64,000 nt of DNA from Strigamia acuminata (taxonomy: Eukaryota > Arthropoda > Chilopoda > Geophilomorpha > Linotaeniidae), in NCBI GenBank assembly GCA_949358305.1, contig OX442318.1, positions 15,172,517-15,236,516 of the forward strand. Direction: 5' to 3'. The notes below the pieces were generated by a model. That model was not told the origin of the DNA. It made no database searches and was given only the letters and a program-made list of their open reading frames with translations. Below are positions 50,960 through 61,223 of this stretch, one piece after another; within the stretch, counting starts at the first letter, position 1, and each line of letters begins with the position of its first letter. The translations under genes were made by a program, and so were the position numbers.

Positions 50960-52405
50960 CTAAAGTCGGAACACACGGGAGATCAACGACTGAAGACGCT
51001 CAGAACTGAGCCACTTAGTGAATATGTCCGCGACGTTGTGCTCGCTGGACACTTTTCGGAGATCAAAACAGCCTGCCGTATACCATTCCCTAAGCCAGTG
51101 ATACTTGACGCGGATATGCTTCGTCTTCGAGTTTTCCACGTCGTTAGATGTGAATTGTATGCTGGCTAGGGCATCGGAATAAATAATCGGACGAGACAGA
51201 CGGTTCAAAATTGGGAATTCGGTGAAGATGTTATCGAGCCAAAAGGTTTCCTTCACGCATTCAACTAGGGCGAGGAATTCGGCTTCCATAGTTGAACACG
51301 CGACAGTCGATTGTTTTCGACACGACCAGCCAATTGGCACATTCCCGATATATGTAATGTAGCCACCGAAACTTAAAGATGTCGCCAAATCGCTAGCCCA
51401 CGATGCATCCGTATACGCCCATAATTGGCTTGACGCACAATTCGAAAGTTCGATACGATAATCAATAGTATTCGCTACGTACTGGAGAACTTGAAGGAGC
51501 GCACGGATGTGGGTATTATCGTAGCAAGTGTTGAATTGCGAAAGCGATATGACGGAAAATAAGATGTCGGGGCGTGTTCGTGATGCCAGAAAAAGCAGTG
51601 ACCCGATAAGCGAGCGGTAAGGAAAATCGATCAGGTCTTCTGTCGATGCTCGAACTAATGTGGTTCCGGGTGTCACTGGCACTTTAACGAGTCGATTTGT
51701 CGATGTACCGTATTTCTGAACGAGTTTAGCGATGTATGCACGTTGGGAGATGTAAGTGCGTCCCAATTCGCGGATAAACTCGACGCCTAACAGTTTGGTA
51801 ATTGGGCCGAGGTTGACTATGTCGAATTTCGAAGTAATAAGTCGAATAATCCGGTCCAAGACACTGTCGGCTGCATAGAAAAGTACAATGTCATCGACGT
51901 AGACTAACATAACCGCGCAATTGCCGTAGATGTAAACGCAATTGCAAGCAGGCATTTTCCGGAATCCGAGGGCTCGAAGTGCTTCGTCCAGTTTCAAATA
52001 CCACTGTCGGCCAGACTGGTGGAGTCCGTAAAGAGATTTCACGAGTAGCCAAACGTTGTCGGGGTGATTACAGGTGGCACCTGCCGGGATGCGCATGTAG
52101 ACCTTGTGCTCCAGGTCCCCGTACAGGTATGCACATTTGACGTCGAGGTGTGCATCTTTCCATCCTCGTAGCACTACCAAAAGGCAAAAGAATAGACGAA
52201 TGAGGACGAAATTTACAACTGGACTAAAGACCTCGTCGTAGTCGATTCCGAAGGTTTGGCGAAAGCCTTGGGCGACAAGTCGAGCACGATATCGAGTAAT
52301 CTTGCCGGTCGCATCTGATTTGAGTTTAAAAATCCACTTACAGCCCAAGATTTGTTGTTTATCGATGCCAAACAGTCCTCCGTACTTGTTTTGCGCATTT
52401 CTTAA
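50960..52405 (-). CDS. pol: copia-4 reverse transcriptase and RNase H (5' part missing)
   Basis: Starts at the copia-3 edge with LRNAQNKYGGLFGIDKQQIL, then the copia RT: GCKWIFKLKSDATGKI, RARLVAQGFRQTFGIDY, DVKCAYLYGDLEHKVYM and the catalytic YVDD (VMLVYVDDIVLF). RNase H follows (AYTDASWASDL, STMEAEFLALVECVKE), with the typical copia end HNVADIFTKWL. No stop is seen. Gag, protease and integrase should lie right of the window, beyond copia-3 and gypsy-2. Confidence 0.94.
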   Translation of the reverse strand, partial: LRNAQNKYGGLFGIDKQQILGCKWIFKLKSDATGKITRYRARLVAQGFRQTFGIDYDEVFSPVVNFVLIRLFFCLLVVLRGWKDAHLDVKCAYLYGDLEHKVYMRIPAGATCNHPDNVWLLVKSLYGLHQSGRQWYLKLDEALRALGFRKMPACNCVYIYGNCAVMLVYVDDIVLFYAADSVLDRIIRLITSKFDIVNLGPITKLLGVEFIRELGRTYISQRAYIAKLVQKYGTSTNRLVKVPVTPGTTLVRASTEDLIDFPYRSLIGSLLFLASRTRPDILFSVISLSQFNTCYDNTHIRALLQVLQYVANTIDYRIELSNCASSQLWAYTDASWASDLATSLSFGGYITYIGNVPIGWSCRKQSTVACSTMEAEFLALVECVKETFWLDNIFTEFPILNRLSRPIIYSDALASIQFTSNDVENSKTKHIRVKYHWLREWYTAGCFDLRKVSSEHNVADIFTKWLSSERLQSLISRVFRL

Positions 52406-52825
52406 TGTATTACTGCATTATGCAGCCTAGTGTATTTATTTAGACTTCTTTTCATTATTTAACATTGGGCATAATGCTGCCTCTATACTGTTTACTTTTG
52501 TATTACTTATTATTAACACCAGATGGTGTGCATGTATGTTTTTTTTACAATCACAATGGCCGCTTGCATGCCAGCAAGCACTCATGCATTTTCTCCATCT
52601 AAATGGACCAAATTATGTAAGCATTTTCGTTTTTATTAAACATTTAGTTTATTTTACATTGTGTTTGTCACTCATGAGCTCTTTAGAGTGCAGTGACTTT
52701 ATTTTCCACCATTTTCAAGCGCTGGAGGTGCGCGCACGTCATTGCGCTCATATTAGCCGTGTTTCGGCATTTAAACTCGCTTCCACACACAGTATTTTAT
52801 ACTGTGAGCGCACTCCTCTGCTACA
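52406..52825 (+). repeat. copia-3 5' LTR
   Basis: About 420 bp from TGTATTACTGC, where the copia-4 frame breaks, to CTGCTACA, two bases (AG) before the PBS. Its U5 end is the same 18 bases as in the element E LTR. The left boundary is inferred, and the possible target site is CTTAA. Confidence 0.7.
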
Positions 52826-52839
52826 AGTGGTAGCAGAGG
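52815..52839 (+). promoter_or_regulatory. Hairpin hiding the copia-3 primer-binding site
   Basis: CCTCTGCTAC (52815-52824, end of U5) is the exact reverse complement of GTAGCAGAGG (52830-52839, inside the PBS), with a 5-nt loop. The LTR end thus copies the 3' end of the primer tRNA. Confidence 0.8.
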
Positions 52840-52843
52840 ATGG
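52828..52843 (+). other. copia-3 primer-binding site (initiator tRNA-Met)
   Basis: TGGTAGCAGAGGATGG, 16 bases complementary to the metazoan initiator tRNA-Met 3' end, the longest copia match in the window. Confidence 0.93.
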
Positions 52844-53713
52844 TTGCTATCCTTGCAGCACGCCGAAACCGCTAATTTTTATCGCCATTTTCGCGAAATT
52901 CGCGAATTTGCGATAAATTTTCTATTTGCAGATTGCGCCGATTTCCGCGACGATTTTCGTCTCTAGAACGTTCGAGACGACACGCCGACGTTCTCACGTA
53001 GTCTGCACGACCAGCTCTACGATTTTTCATTTAATTTCGTCCGGATTTCTGCGGGTTTCGCAATTTTCGAGACGAATTTCAATTTATTTTCAGATTTTCG
53101 CCATTTTCCAACGAGAATCAACGTTGGAAACCCGCTTTATACAGCGTGAACGACGATTTGTTGGATATCCCGACCTCGTACACCGTGTACGGTCGTTGTC
53201 ACGACGATTTTCGAATTTTTCGGCGAGAAAAACGACGATTTTCGAAGATTTTCGCATTTTAAAATCGCAACAACGCCATTTTCGATTCTCGAATATTGGC
53301 GCAACGTCTCATCACACTAATTAATACTTGCCTTTCAGTTGTCGTAATTAGCTTGTTAGTATTTAAGGTCGTATTAAGTTTTTGTGGGTCCTTTAGAATA
53401 GTTTTTGCTCTTCTGTTCCAGTCGGAACTACCGCATTAACTCATTCCTAGCCAGTGCTTACCGTGGCCAACAGGTACTCCCGCGCCTCCAGGCAGGCGAA
53501 CGGACCCCTGTGTGTTGGCTGGCTAGGGTTATCTGACCACTTCAGAAGTGGTTGCCCAATTCGATTGATATCCGCTTTGACAGTGCTTCGAATAGTGCGC
53601 CGTATTTGTGTTGTGCAACGCGATATTGTGCTCCGAGACCGTCAAGTTCATCAATTGTACCATTTTCCGTCCTGTGTGCTTCGCTTCGGATTGTTTCGTA
53701 GCTCCACGTCATT
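52844..53713 (+). other. copia-3 5' leader with conserved hairpin
   Basis: 870 bases without a convincing gene. A block near 53450-53560 resembles the copia-1 and copia-2 leaders and contains the hairpin ACCACTT/AAGTGGT with loop CAG at 53536-53552, 161 bases before the ATG. Rich in ATTTTCG-like repeats between 52980 and 53300. Confidence 0.65.
53536..53552 (+). promoter_or_regulatory. Conserved leader hairpin, copia-3
   Basis: 7-bp stem ACCACTT/AAGTGGT, loop CAG, followed by TGCCC. Copia-1 (RNA sense) has CCGCT/AGCGG followed by TTTGCCC at nearly the same distance from its ATG. Confidence 0.65.
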
Positions 53714-56111
53714 ATGTCAAAATCCGTCGAAGCCAATTCCGGACGCCTTCCGATTCTCAGCGTAGGAAACTACGAACTATGGCAGCGCTCAATGCGCATG
53801 GTGCTGAGAAGTGAAGAGTTATGGGAACACGTAACTGAAGAAGAAGAGGCAGAATTCCTTAAAACCGCGGGTGACAAGGAAAAGAAGAAATACAAGCGTC
53901 GTAAAGCCAAGGCATTAGGCTTAATATACTGTTCTGTAAGCGAGGCGAAGAAGTCTGCGCTAGATGATTGTAAAACCCCGAAGGAAGCATGGGACATTTT
54001 AGCCAACATTTATGCGCCATCATCTCGCGCACGACAGGCAGCCATGCGCCGCGAATTTTTGAATTTGCGCCTAGAGCAGGGCGAAGATATGGCCGACTTC
54101 TTAGGACGCGTTGACTATCATGTCCGCCAAATGAAGGATATCGGAGAGATAACTTCGCCTGATCACCACGCTTACCAATACTTGGACTTATTGCCTCGTG
54201 AATATTCACAGATTTCATTCACAACATATCACTTGCCCAACGGTGAATTCACACCAAAGAAAGTGTCCGAACAGTTACTCGCGGAACATATGCGACTCAA
54301 AGCTATGGATTCACGCGACGTGGACAATTCAAAACATCCTCGTGCCTATGCTGGTGAAAAACAGCAACGTGGGAGAAATCGTTCTCGTCCCTCTCGACCG
54401 TTATCTTCGGTGCAGTGTTTTAATTGCCAGGAATTTGGCCATTACGCAAATAAATGTCCTTTGCCATCGCGCCGAGATGACAAGAATCAACCGGCAGCTT
54501 CACTTCAAAGGAAGCCGAGGAGTTCAAGCCATAAACGCAATAAGAACTCAAACCGAGATGATTCTAGACCAAGGGGGAATTCCAGCGCAAGACGAGAAAC
54601 AAACTTTTTCGCAAGTGCTCCGCAACAGTTGCCCACAATTCACTTCATGCAATCACATGAATGGATCGTGGATTGTGGGGCAACAGATCATGTGTGCCAC
54701 GTCCAGGCTTGGTTTCAGGACTTTGTTAAAGTTGTGACCTTTAACATAGCATTAGGTCAAGGACATTCCGAAGTTCTAGGAAAGGGCAAAGTCCAGATTA
54801 TCTCCATGATCAACAACGTAGAATGTGTCGTAAATCTCCAAGATGTGTTGTATGCGCCAAAATTCGAGGCGAATTTGATTTCAGTGTCAAAAATGGACAA
54901 AACTAAACATCACATCCATATTTGGAATGGAGACGTCTATGTCTACAAATCCGACATTAAGCATCCAATGCTTCGGGCCAAAGAAAAGGGCGGCCTTTAT
55001 TATGTCGATGGCTTGTGCCCACCTTCAACACTGATGTCAACAGTGGATGTACCTATTGCGCAGTCAATCGCTCCGACCCGAACATTAGTCACGACAGAAG
55101 AGGATTTCATCCAGTATCCAAGAGCAAAGAAAAAGTCGAAAAATCCTGAACTTTCTACTGATTTTCGGCTCGAATTCCCTCCTTTGCCAAATGAAATTCC
55201 TCCACCTGCACCAATCAAAGTAACCCAGTCCAAGACACCTCCTGTACCTGGTCCTACCAATCCATTACCTCAAGTCCCATCCTTTGCCGACACATTAAAG
55301 GCAATTCCTCCAACTTCCAAATCGAATTCAAAGCCAACCAACGCAAAGAAGGTTGCAGCACCATCGGTTAAAAAGGATGCGACAGGGATATGGCACAGCA
55401 GATTGGGTCACCTTCATACCAATGCGATGAAACTTTTGGCCGGAAATGACCAAGTGTATGGAGTGACTCCGGCAGAAGTAAACAAAGAACTTTCATGTAA
55501 TCATTGTCGAATTGCGAAATCAACGCGCATTTCTCACAAACCGGATGAACATCCAATAACTACAAAGGCTTTAGATCTCCTACACATGGACGTGTGGGGA
55601 GCTTCAAGAACGACTTCCTACGGAGGCGCGCGTTATGTGTTAACGATTATCGATGACGCCACGCGCTATGCCTGGATATTTCCGATGGCCCAAAAATCCC
55701 AAGTGTTTGGACTCTTTAAGGACTATGTCACACGAATTGAACGAGTGACGGGCAAACGAGTCAAGGCCATCCGAACAGACCGAGGAGGAGAATTCTTATC
55801 AAACGAATTTGACCGCTATCTAAAAGAGACCGGAATTCAAGCCCAACGGACCAATCCACATAGTCCCGCTATGAATGGCACAGCGGAGCGCATAAACCGC
55901 ACAATGGCGGATTACACGCGTGCCATACTAGATGAAACTGGACTTCCAAACGAACTTTGGGCGGAATTCGCAGTGACTTTCTCTTATATAAAGAACCGGT
56001 GCCCTCATTCTCGTCTCAAAAATGAGGTGCCCTATATCCTGTGGCGACGACGTGCCCTTTCGCTCAGACACCTGCGCAAGTTAGGCTCCAAATGCTGGGT
56101 ACATCACACGG
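53714..56111 (+). CDS. gag-pol: copia-3 Gag-protease-integrase (cut by gypsy-2)
   Basis: ATG at 53714 (SKSVEANSGRLPILSVGNYE). Copia Gag (YAPSSRARQAAMRREFLNLR), one CCHC knuckle CFNCQEFGHYANKC, protease DCGATDHVC, GAG-pre-integrase WHSRLGHLHTNA, and integrase core with HMDVWGASR, RTDRGGEF and the Glu of AERINRT. The frame stops matching after KLGSKCWVHH, where the gypsy-2 LTR begins; the TGA at 56114-56116 is in the LTR. No inner stop is seen. RT and RNase H should lie beyond gypsy-2. Confidence 0.95.
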
Positions 56112-58036
56112 TGTGACGGTTTACAATGGCTATAAATGCCTATTTTCTTAGAAAGAAGCGCTGTCGCGCCATTATCATGATATCTCGAAGATATTCTGTG
56201 TAAAACTGGTATAATTCCTAAATAAAGATATTTGGGATGTTTCAAATACAAAGATGTTCGTTTATTATTAATGAACACTCATTTCTACATGATATAGATA
56301 TATCACGGCCGAATTACGAAGAGTCGTCTGCTAAAACCCGCATTTGTCAATGCTCCATATTGCCACTAGATGGCGCGATCGCAATTAGCGGTAAATTCGA
56401 ATACGAACTTGAAAACCTCATGATTAAATATAAACGTATATTTAATCAAGTGAATAAATTGTGTTAAATATTAATATAAATATATATTAAATATCTGACA
56501 TTGTTAAATACAATGTAACTTCCATTTCTGCGGGACAGAATGTTTAGCGATCAATCGGTCAACCGATCAATCTGATTGGTGGAACCCATTTCCGGTCCTG
56601 GGTATCCAGTTCCGGTTGTTACAAGGATTAGCATAATTTGCATAAATGCTCCTCCGTATCCACTTCCGGTGATACGGGATTGGAGGAATTCATGGAACCA
56701 ATGTTCCAATTGGATAGTTGGATTAATCCTTAATCCAGTCAGGTTATATAAACCCAAACAACCAGCCATTCAGCAGCTCTGTTTGATTATTTCTGTTTGG
56801 TATTGTTACTTAAGAAATATGATTCGTTGTTCACGTGGAAGACCGTTTAGTTCTTTGGTTCTTTGTTGATTCGTTCGCAAAGAACCGCGGCATGATTCTA
56901 CCGAATCATGCAACCACCGGCAATTGAAGCCGACGTATTGGATTGTTATGTTGCATACATGTTTCAATTTACGGTCTCGCCGAGGAGAACTTGCCTTCTG
57001 TGCATTTCAGTATCCTCCGGGCAGGACTGAGTGGTCATTTTCGGTATGAACGCATTCCGTAACCGTGAGTAAGCACCGGAACTGTTGAGAGTTGGTTCCT
57101 TCACCTGATGGTGCCAAAGCAGTCTGTTTTACAGTAACCACGAGTAGCACCAAGTGTTTGGCAAGCTGATTCTCATGGTATTCGGTGCCAAAGTAGTCGG
57201 TTTGTTATTAGTACCGCGAAGGGCTAAACTGCTGTGCGGAGCCGCAAGCTATCGACTCCTGTGTACGTGATACCGTCAATCGCTAGACGAACGACCGTGT
57301 TGCGACGCAGGGGACGCTTGATACCGTTCTGCATGGCAAGGCGTATTCTCTATCGACGGCAATTGTGTGTTGCGACGGGAAGCCTAATCTTCATTTTATT
57401 TATAACAGCTAAATATTAACTTGGCGACAAGTTGATTAACCAAGTCAGAAGACTTAATTACGATCACGATTACATCAAAGACGCAAATGTAACCGATAAG
57501 TTGACGACAACTTATCCACAAAATATCTAAATAAGAATTCACAACGATATGAATTAAATATAATTCATAAGCGGAATATTGATAAGTAAATGAATACATT
57601 TACTTACACCAATATCCTCCCAAAGTTGTGGCGGTGCAGACAAAGTCAGCCGCAATGCTCAGATCATTCGATTTATCGACGTGCGATAATATTACACAGC
57701 GAACCAAGGAACCAGCGAAGCCGTATCGGACTCCAGGACACAGCCATCCGGCTTAGATGACATCTATAATCAGGTCGAGCGATGGGGAAACCGCTCCCAT
57801 CTCCCAGACCCGTAATGATATTATTTTAGGGCCAGTTGGCCAATTCTTTGTATAGTTTAATAGTTGATTTAACTTGCCAAATGTCGGCATTAGTCCTATG
57901 TATAATTTAGCTCATTTCATATTGTTTGCCAACAATAAACTGTCTTGTATTTATCTCGTATTGTATTCACTGTTTATTTATTGCGATCTCTTCCCGGTAC
58001 CATTGTTAAATGGGAGTTGTGGTCGTCACCGTCACA
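56112..58036 (+). repeat. gypsy-2 5' LTR (1925 bp)
   Basis: Starts TGTGACGGTT at the point where copia-3 breaks and ends CCGTCACA two bases before a tRNA-Gln PBS. Same ends as the gypsy-1 LTR and several shared blocks. It holds many perfect hairpins with 4-nt loops: 56421-56448, 56890-56911, 57418-57433, 57495-57516, 57548-57569 and 57583-57606. Two copies of GGTGCCAAAG (about 57110 and 57187) form a weak direct repeat. No gene. Confidence 0.9.
56745..56752 (+). promoter_or_regulatory. gypsy-2 LTR TATA box
   Basis: TATATAAA within the LTR, about 630 bases from its start. The start of transcription would be near 56780. Confidence 0.6.
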
Positions 58037-58038
58037 CG

Positions 58039-58057
58039 TGGAGGTCCCACCGAGATT
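58039..58057 (+). other. gypsy-2 primer-binding site (tRNA-Gln)
   Basis: TGGAGGTCCCACCGAGATT, 19 bases complementary to the 3' end of animal tRNA-Gln (ATCTCGGTGGGACCTCCA, recalled from known tRNAs), two bases after the LTR end. Confidence 0.85.
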
Positions 58058-58864
58058 AGGTTGCAATTAATTCGATTGAATTGTAAAAGTGAATTTTTTG
58101 AGATAAATAAGGCTAAAAAAATTTATAAATAAATTTTACAAATTGCAGTTTTAGAAAGTACATTCTGTTTTCTCGAAGAAAATGAATAATACAATTCTGG
58201 ACGAAGGAATTGCAACCAGGAATTCTAAATCTATCACACGATGGTTGAGATAGATTTAATCGAAGTATTTAAAAACTAAAGCTTCGGAGAATTTGATGGA
58301 TATAAAACACAGAATAGTTATATTTTGATATTTACTTTATTTTTCCGTGAAAAAGTAAAAGTAAGACAAGTTTAAACATGTTTAACGAATCGCAAGACAA
58401 AGAAAACTTGCAGAATATGGAACTTCAAAGTAAAATCCAGTATTAAGGAGAAGATATAATAATTGGAAACAATTGACAAAGGTTGAAAGTGAATTTATTT
58501 TATTTTTATGAAATATATAATTTTGGGAATATTTACAAATAATCTCTCGAAGGAATTTTATTTTATCGGTAAAGACTAAAAGTCGAAAAGAACGGACTTA
58601 GTAGAGAACTGATGACGAAAATGATACGTTCGTTATACAATCAGTTGATAACGAACCAGCCAATCAGGAACTAGGTGATCTAAGGATCCCCAGCCCCTTG
58701 CTATTAAAGGAGAGCCAGATCAGATTGAGATCATTCGCTTCCAGACCAGACCAGCAGACGTGTTTCAGTAACCATCCTGACTGCGCCATCCGATTCTAGT
58801 TACGATTCGAAGTTTTCCACCGCTAAAATAGTAAAAAAGACCGATTCAATTATATTTTTATAAA
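58058..58864 (+). other. gypsy-2 5' leader
   Basis: About 800 bases, AT-rich, with several stops in all plus frames. It probably holds the packaging signal. No gene seen. Confidence 0.7.
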
Positions 58865-61201
58865 ATGGATCCAAACAATCTTCCTAACGAAGAAAAAGTG
58901 GCTGAAGAAAAGGCCGTAGAAGAAATAGTTAGCTTGGATTCAAGTTATGTAAAACTTTGTGACCAAACGGAAATGATTCCCGATGAACTCACACAGTTTT
59001 GTACGCATTACGAACTAGATAGAACTCAGTTCAAAACCATAATCGAAGCTTCTGAATTTGTGACGAAGCGGGCGTTACGTAACATACGTATTAATCCAAC
59101 TCCGGAAAAACGAGCAGAACTTTCGAAGGAGAGTTCGGCGAACCATAATTCTGGAAAGGACCCAATCCCGTCGCCAAGAGATCTGTCTGAAGAAAACCGA
59201 TCACGATCTAAAACTCCACAACGTAAGTTGGGGGATCAAGCAAGAATTAAAACTCCGTCGGTTCGTAACCAAGATATTCGAGAATTATTTCGAACATCAA
59301 GCAAGGAATCGCTTGATCAGTCCAGTTTAGGAAATAGAACTCCTCACTCCCGCAACGCCAGTTACCACAATACTCCAAGTATTTCGGAGGTAGGAGGATC
59401 CAATTTTTCAACTTTTCAACCTGAAAATGCTAAAAAGCAACCCAATCCACATATTTATACGGAGAATGGGACGAGACATTTTGCCAAACAAACCCCTAGA
59501 GGGCGAGGCAATAAATCCGCCATTCGACGGAAATTATCTCCACTACCATCTCCAGTCTTACCTCAAACTCGACAAGAACAATTGAGATTAGACGAAGTGG
59601 AAAAGGAACGAATTAGGCTGGAAGCAATTAATCAAAAACAGATTAACGACGAAAAGATTCGCCAAGATAAACTTGAAGGAGAAGTTGTCAATCAAAACGA
59701 AGTTCGTAAGTCGATAGACAAAAACGATAAAATTCTAACTAATCAATTACGGGCTCAATGGCGACAGGAACACGATGAAAAGTTCCAAAAGCAACAAGAT
59801 CAATACAATAAGAAGTGGGCGGAAGTGAACAGAATTGAAGACAATCAACGCAAGCGGGAGAAAACCTTACAGGAAAGCATCCGGCTAAATCTCGCGGCGT
59901 CCACTCGGGCTAGCCATGGTAGTGAACCCCGAGACCAGACAAATCCGTCACGTGCATCTACCGATGACATTCCAAGCTCACATTTCTCGGCAGAAAGTTC
60001 TACAGAAACTAGACTTCCCTCTGACGGAACTAATATTTCATTTGACTATATTTTGAAAATGCAACAAAATATGGCCGCCCAATTCCAAAAACAATTGGAT
60101 AGTCGAATAGATACATTCGTTCAAACTCAACAAACAACTGGGCCGCAACGATCTAATAATCCAGGACCCAGTAAAGTCTTTTTCAAAGGACAAGACCTTC
60201 CAGTTTTCGATGGAAAACAGGAGGATATAGATAAATTTTTATCAGTAGCTAAAACTGTAGCTATTTCAAAGGGATTAACTCTGGACGAAATGGTTAATCA
60301 AGGTATTCCCACCTATTTGTCCGGATTAGCCCAACAATGGTATGACGAGAATAAAACCAAGTTTACCAACTGGGAAACCTTCGTAGAATTATTTCGTGAA
60401 GAATTCGACATGATTCCCACTACTCGACTCCGAAATTTACGAAAAGTAATCCAAGGAGACGATGAACCTTTATATGAATTTCTAGTCAGATTCACTAAAG
60501 CCCAAGGATCGTATTCCGAAAGAGGAAATGTTGCCACACTTTTCGACAACCTGAATTGGACGAGTTACAATAGATTAATCGATCGAAATCTGTACAGGAG
60601 CGAGTCAGTAGACAAAATCTTTCAATTCGTACGAACGAATAGAGCACTCTTTGAACCCCAAAGAATCCGTACAGAGAATTCCAAGGAAATTGATAAAGTG
60701 GTATCTAACAACCAGAAGTATTCTAAAGATACCAAAAATATGAGACCTTCGGCTCGATCCACTCAAATGATGGAAATAGAGCCGGAAGAAGAAATAATGG
60801 AAGTCAATGAGTTGACAGAGAATAATGTATCAATGGATAATTTATTATGTGCCATGTCGGAAAATCAGACAGGGAAATGTTTTCATTGTAAACAACCAGG
60901 TCATTTCAAAAGAGAATGTCCTCTGCTTCCAAAGCGAAAATTTAGCAATAATTTCCCTGGAAATAATAATTCCAATAACAATAGCGCTAATCAGCAGCCG
61001 AACGAATTTAAGCGACCACGCCAAAATTGGGTAACTGCCGAAGCTATTGATCAAAAAATGGAAGAGTTAAAAACTGATATGAATAACAGTATGCAAACAA
61101 CGATAAGTAAGACAGTGTCGGATTTATTTAGTAAATTCTTAGACCCGAAGAACGCTACTACGGCACCAATTACTGAAACCCCACCGGTTCCAAAAAACTA
61201 G
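58865..61201 (+). CDS. gag: gypsy-2 Gag
   Basis: 778 residues from the ATG at 58865, long for a gypsy Gag. N-terminal helix segment LTQFCTHYELDRTQFKTIIE shared with gypsy-1; a basic Ser-rich region; a long, highly charged helix (about 230-350) starting RQEQLRLDEVEKERIRLEAI, probably a coiled coil; the capsid domain LPVFDGKQEDIDKF to FLVRFTKAQGS (about 445-560); and one knuckle CFHCKQPGHFKREC (about 675). The stop TAG (61199-61201) lies in the frameshift site. No inner break. Confidence 0.94.
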   Translation: MDPNNLPNEEKVAEEKAVEEIVSLDSSYVKLCDQTEMIPDELTQFCTHYELDRTQFKTIIEASEFVTKRALRNIRINPTPEKRAELSKESSANHNSGKDPIPSPRDLSEENRSRSKTPQRKLGDQARIKTPSVRNQDIRELFRTSSKESLDQSSLGNRTPHSRNASYHNTPSISEVGGSNFSTFQPENAKKQPNPHIYTENGTRHFAKQTPRGRGNKSAIRRKLSPLPSPVLPQTRQEQLRLDEVEKERIRLEAINQKQINDEKIRQDKLEGEVVNQNEVRKSIDKNDKILTNQLRAQWRQEHDEKFQKQQDQYNKKWAEVNRIEDNQRKREKTLQESIRLNLAASTRASHGSEPRDQTNPSRASTDDIPSSHFSAESSTETRLPSDGTNISFDYILKMQQNMAAQFQKQLDSRIDTFVQTQQTTGPQRSNNPGPSKVFFKGQDLPVFDGKQEDIDKFLSVAKTVAISKGLTLDEMVNQGIPTYLSGLAQQWYDENKTKFTNWETFVELFREEFDMIPTTRLRNLRKVIQGDDEPLYEFLVRFTKAQGSYSERGNVATLFDNLNWTSYNRLIDRNLYRSESVDKIFQFVRTNRALFEPQRIRTENSKEIDKVVSNNQKYSKDTKNMRPSARSTQMMEIEPEEEIMEVNELTENNVSMDNLLCAMSENQTGKCFHCKQPGHFKRECPLLPKRKFSNNFPGNNNSNNNSANQQPNEFKRPRQNWVTAEAIDQKMEELKTDMNNSMQTTISKTVSDLFSKFLDPKNATTAPITETPPVPKN

Positions 61202-61223
61202 TGGCGGGGGTCCTCGAGCCCCC
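61192..61223 (+). promoter_or_regulatory. -1 ribosomal frameshift signal, gypsy-2 gag/pol
   Basis: Slippery heptamer A AAA AAC at 61192-61198 directly before TAG, then a 7-nt spacer, then the stem GGGGG (61206-61210)/CCCCC (61219-61223), extended by a G-T pair. Pol is in the -1 frame. The heptamer and spacer are the same as in gypsy-1, while the stem and loop bases differ. Confidence 0.9.

Noticed and set aside
52815-52843. tRNA gene remnant
   Set aside because: Only the acceptor end is matched (16 bases) next to an LTR end, so it is a primer-binding site with a U5 repeat.
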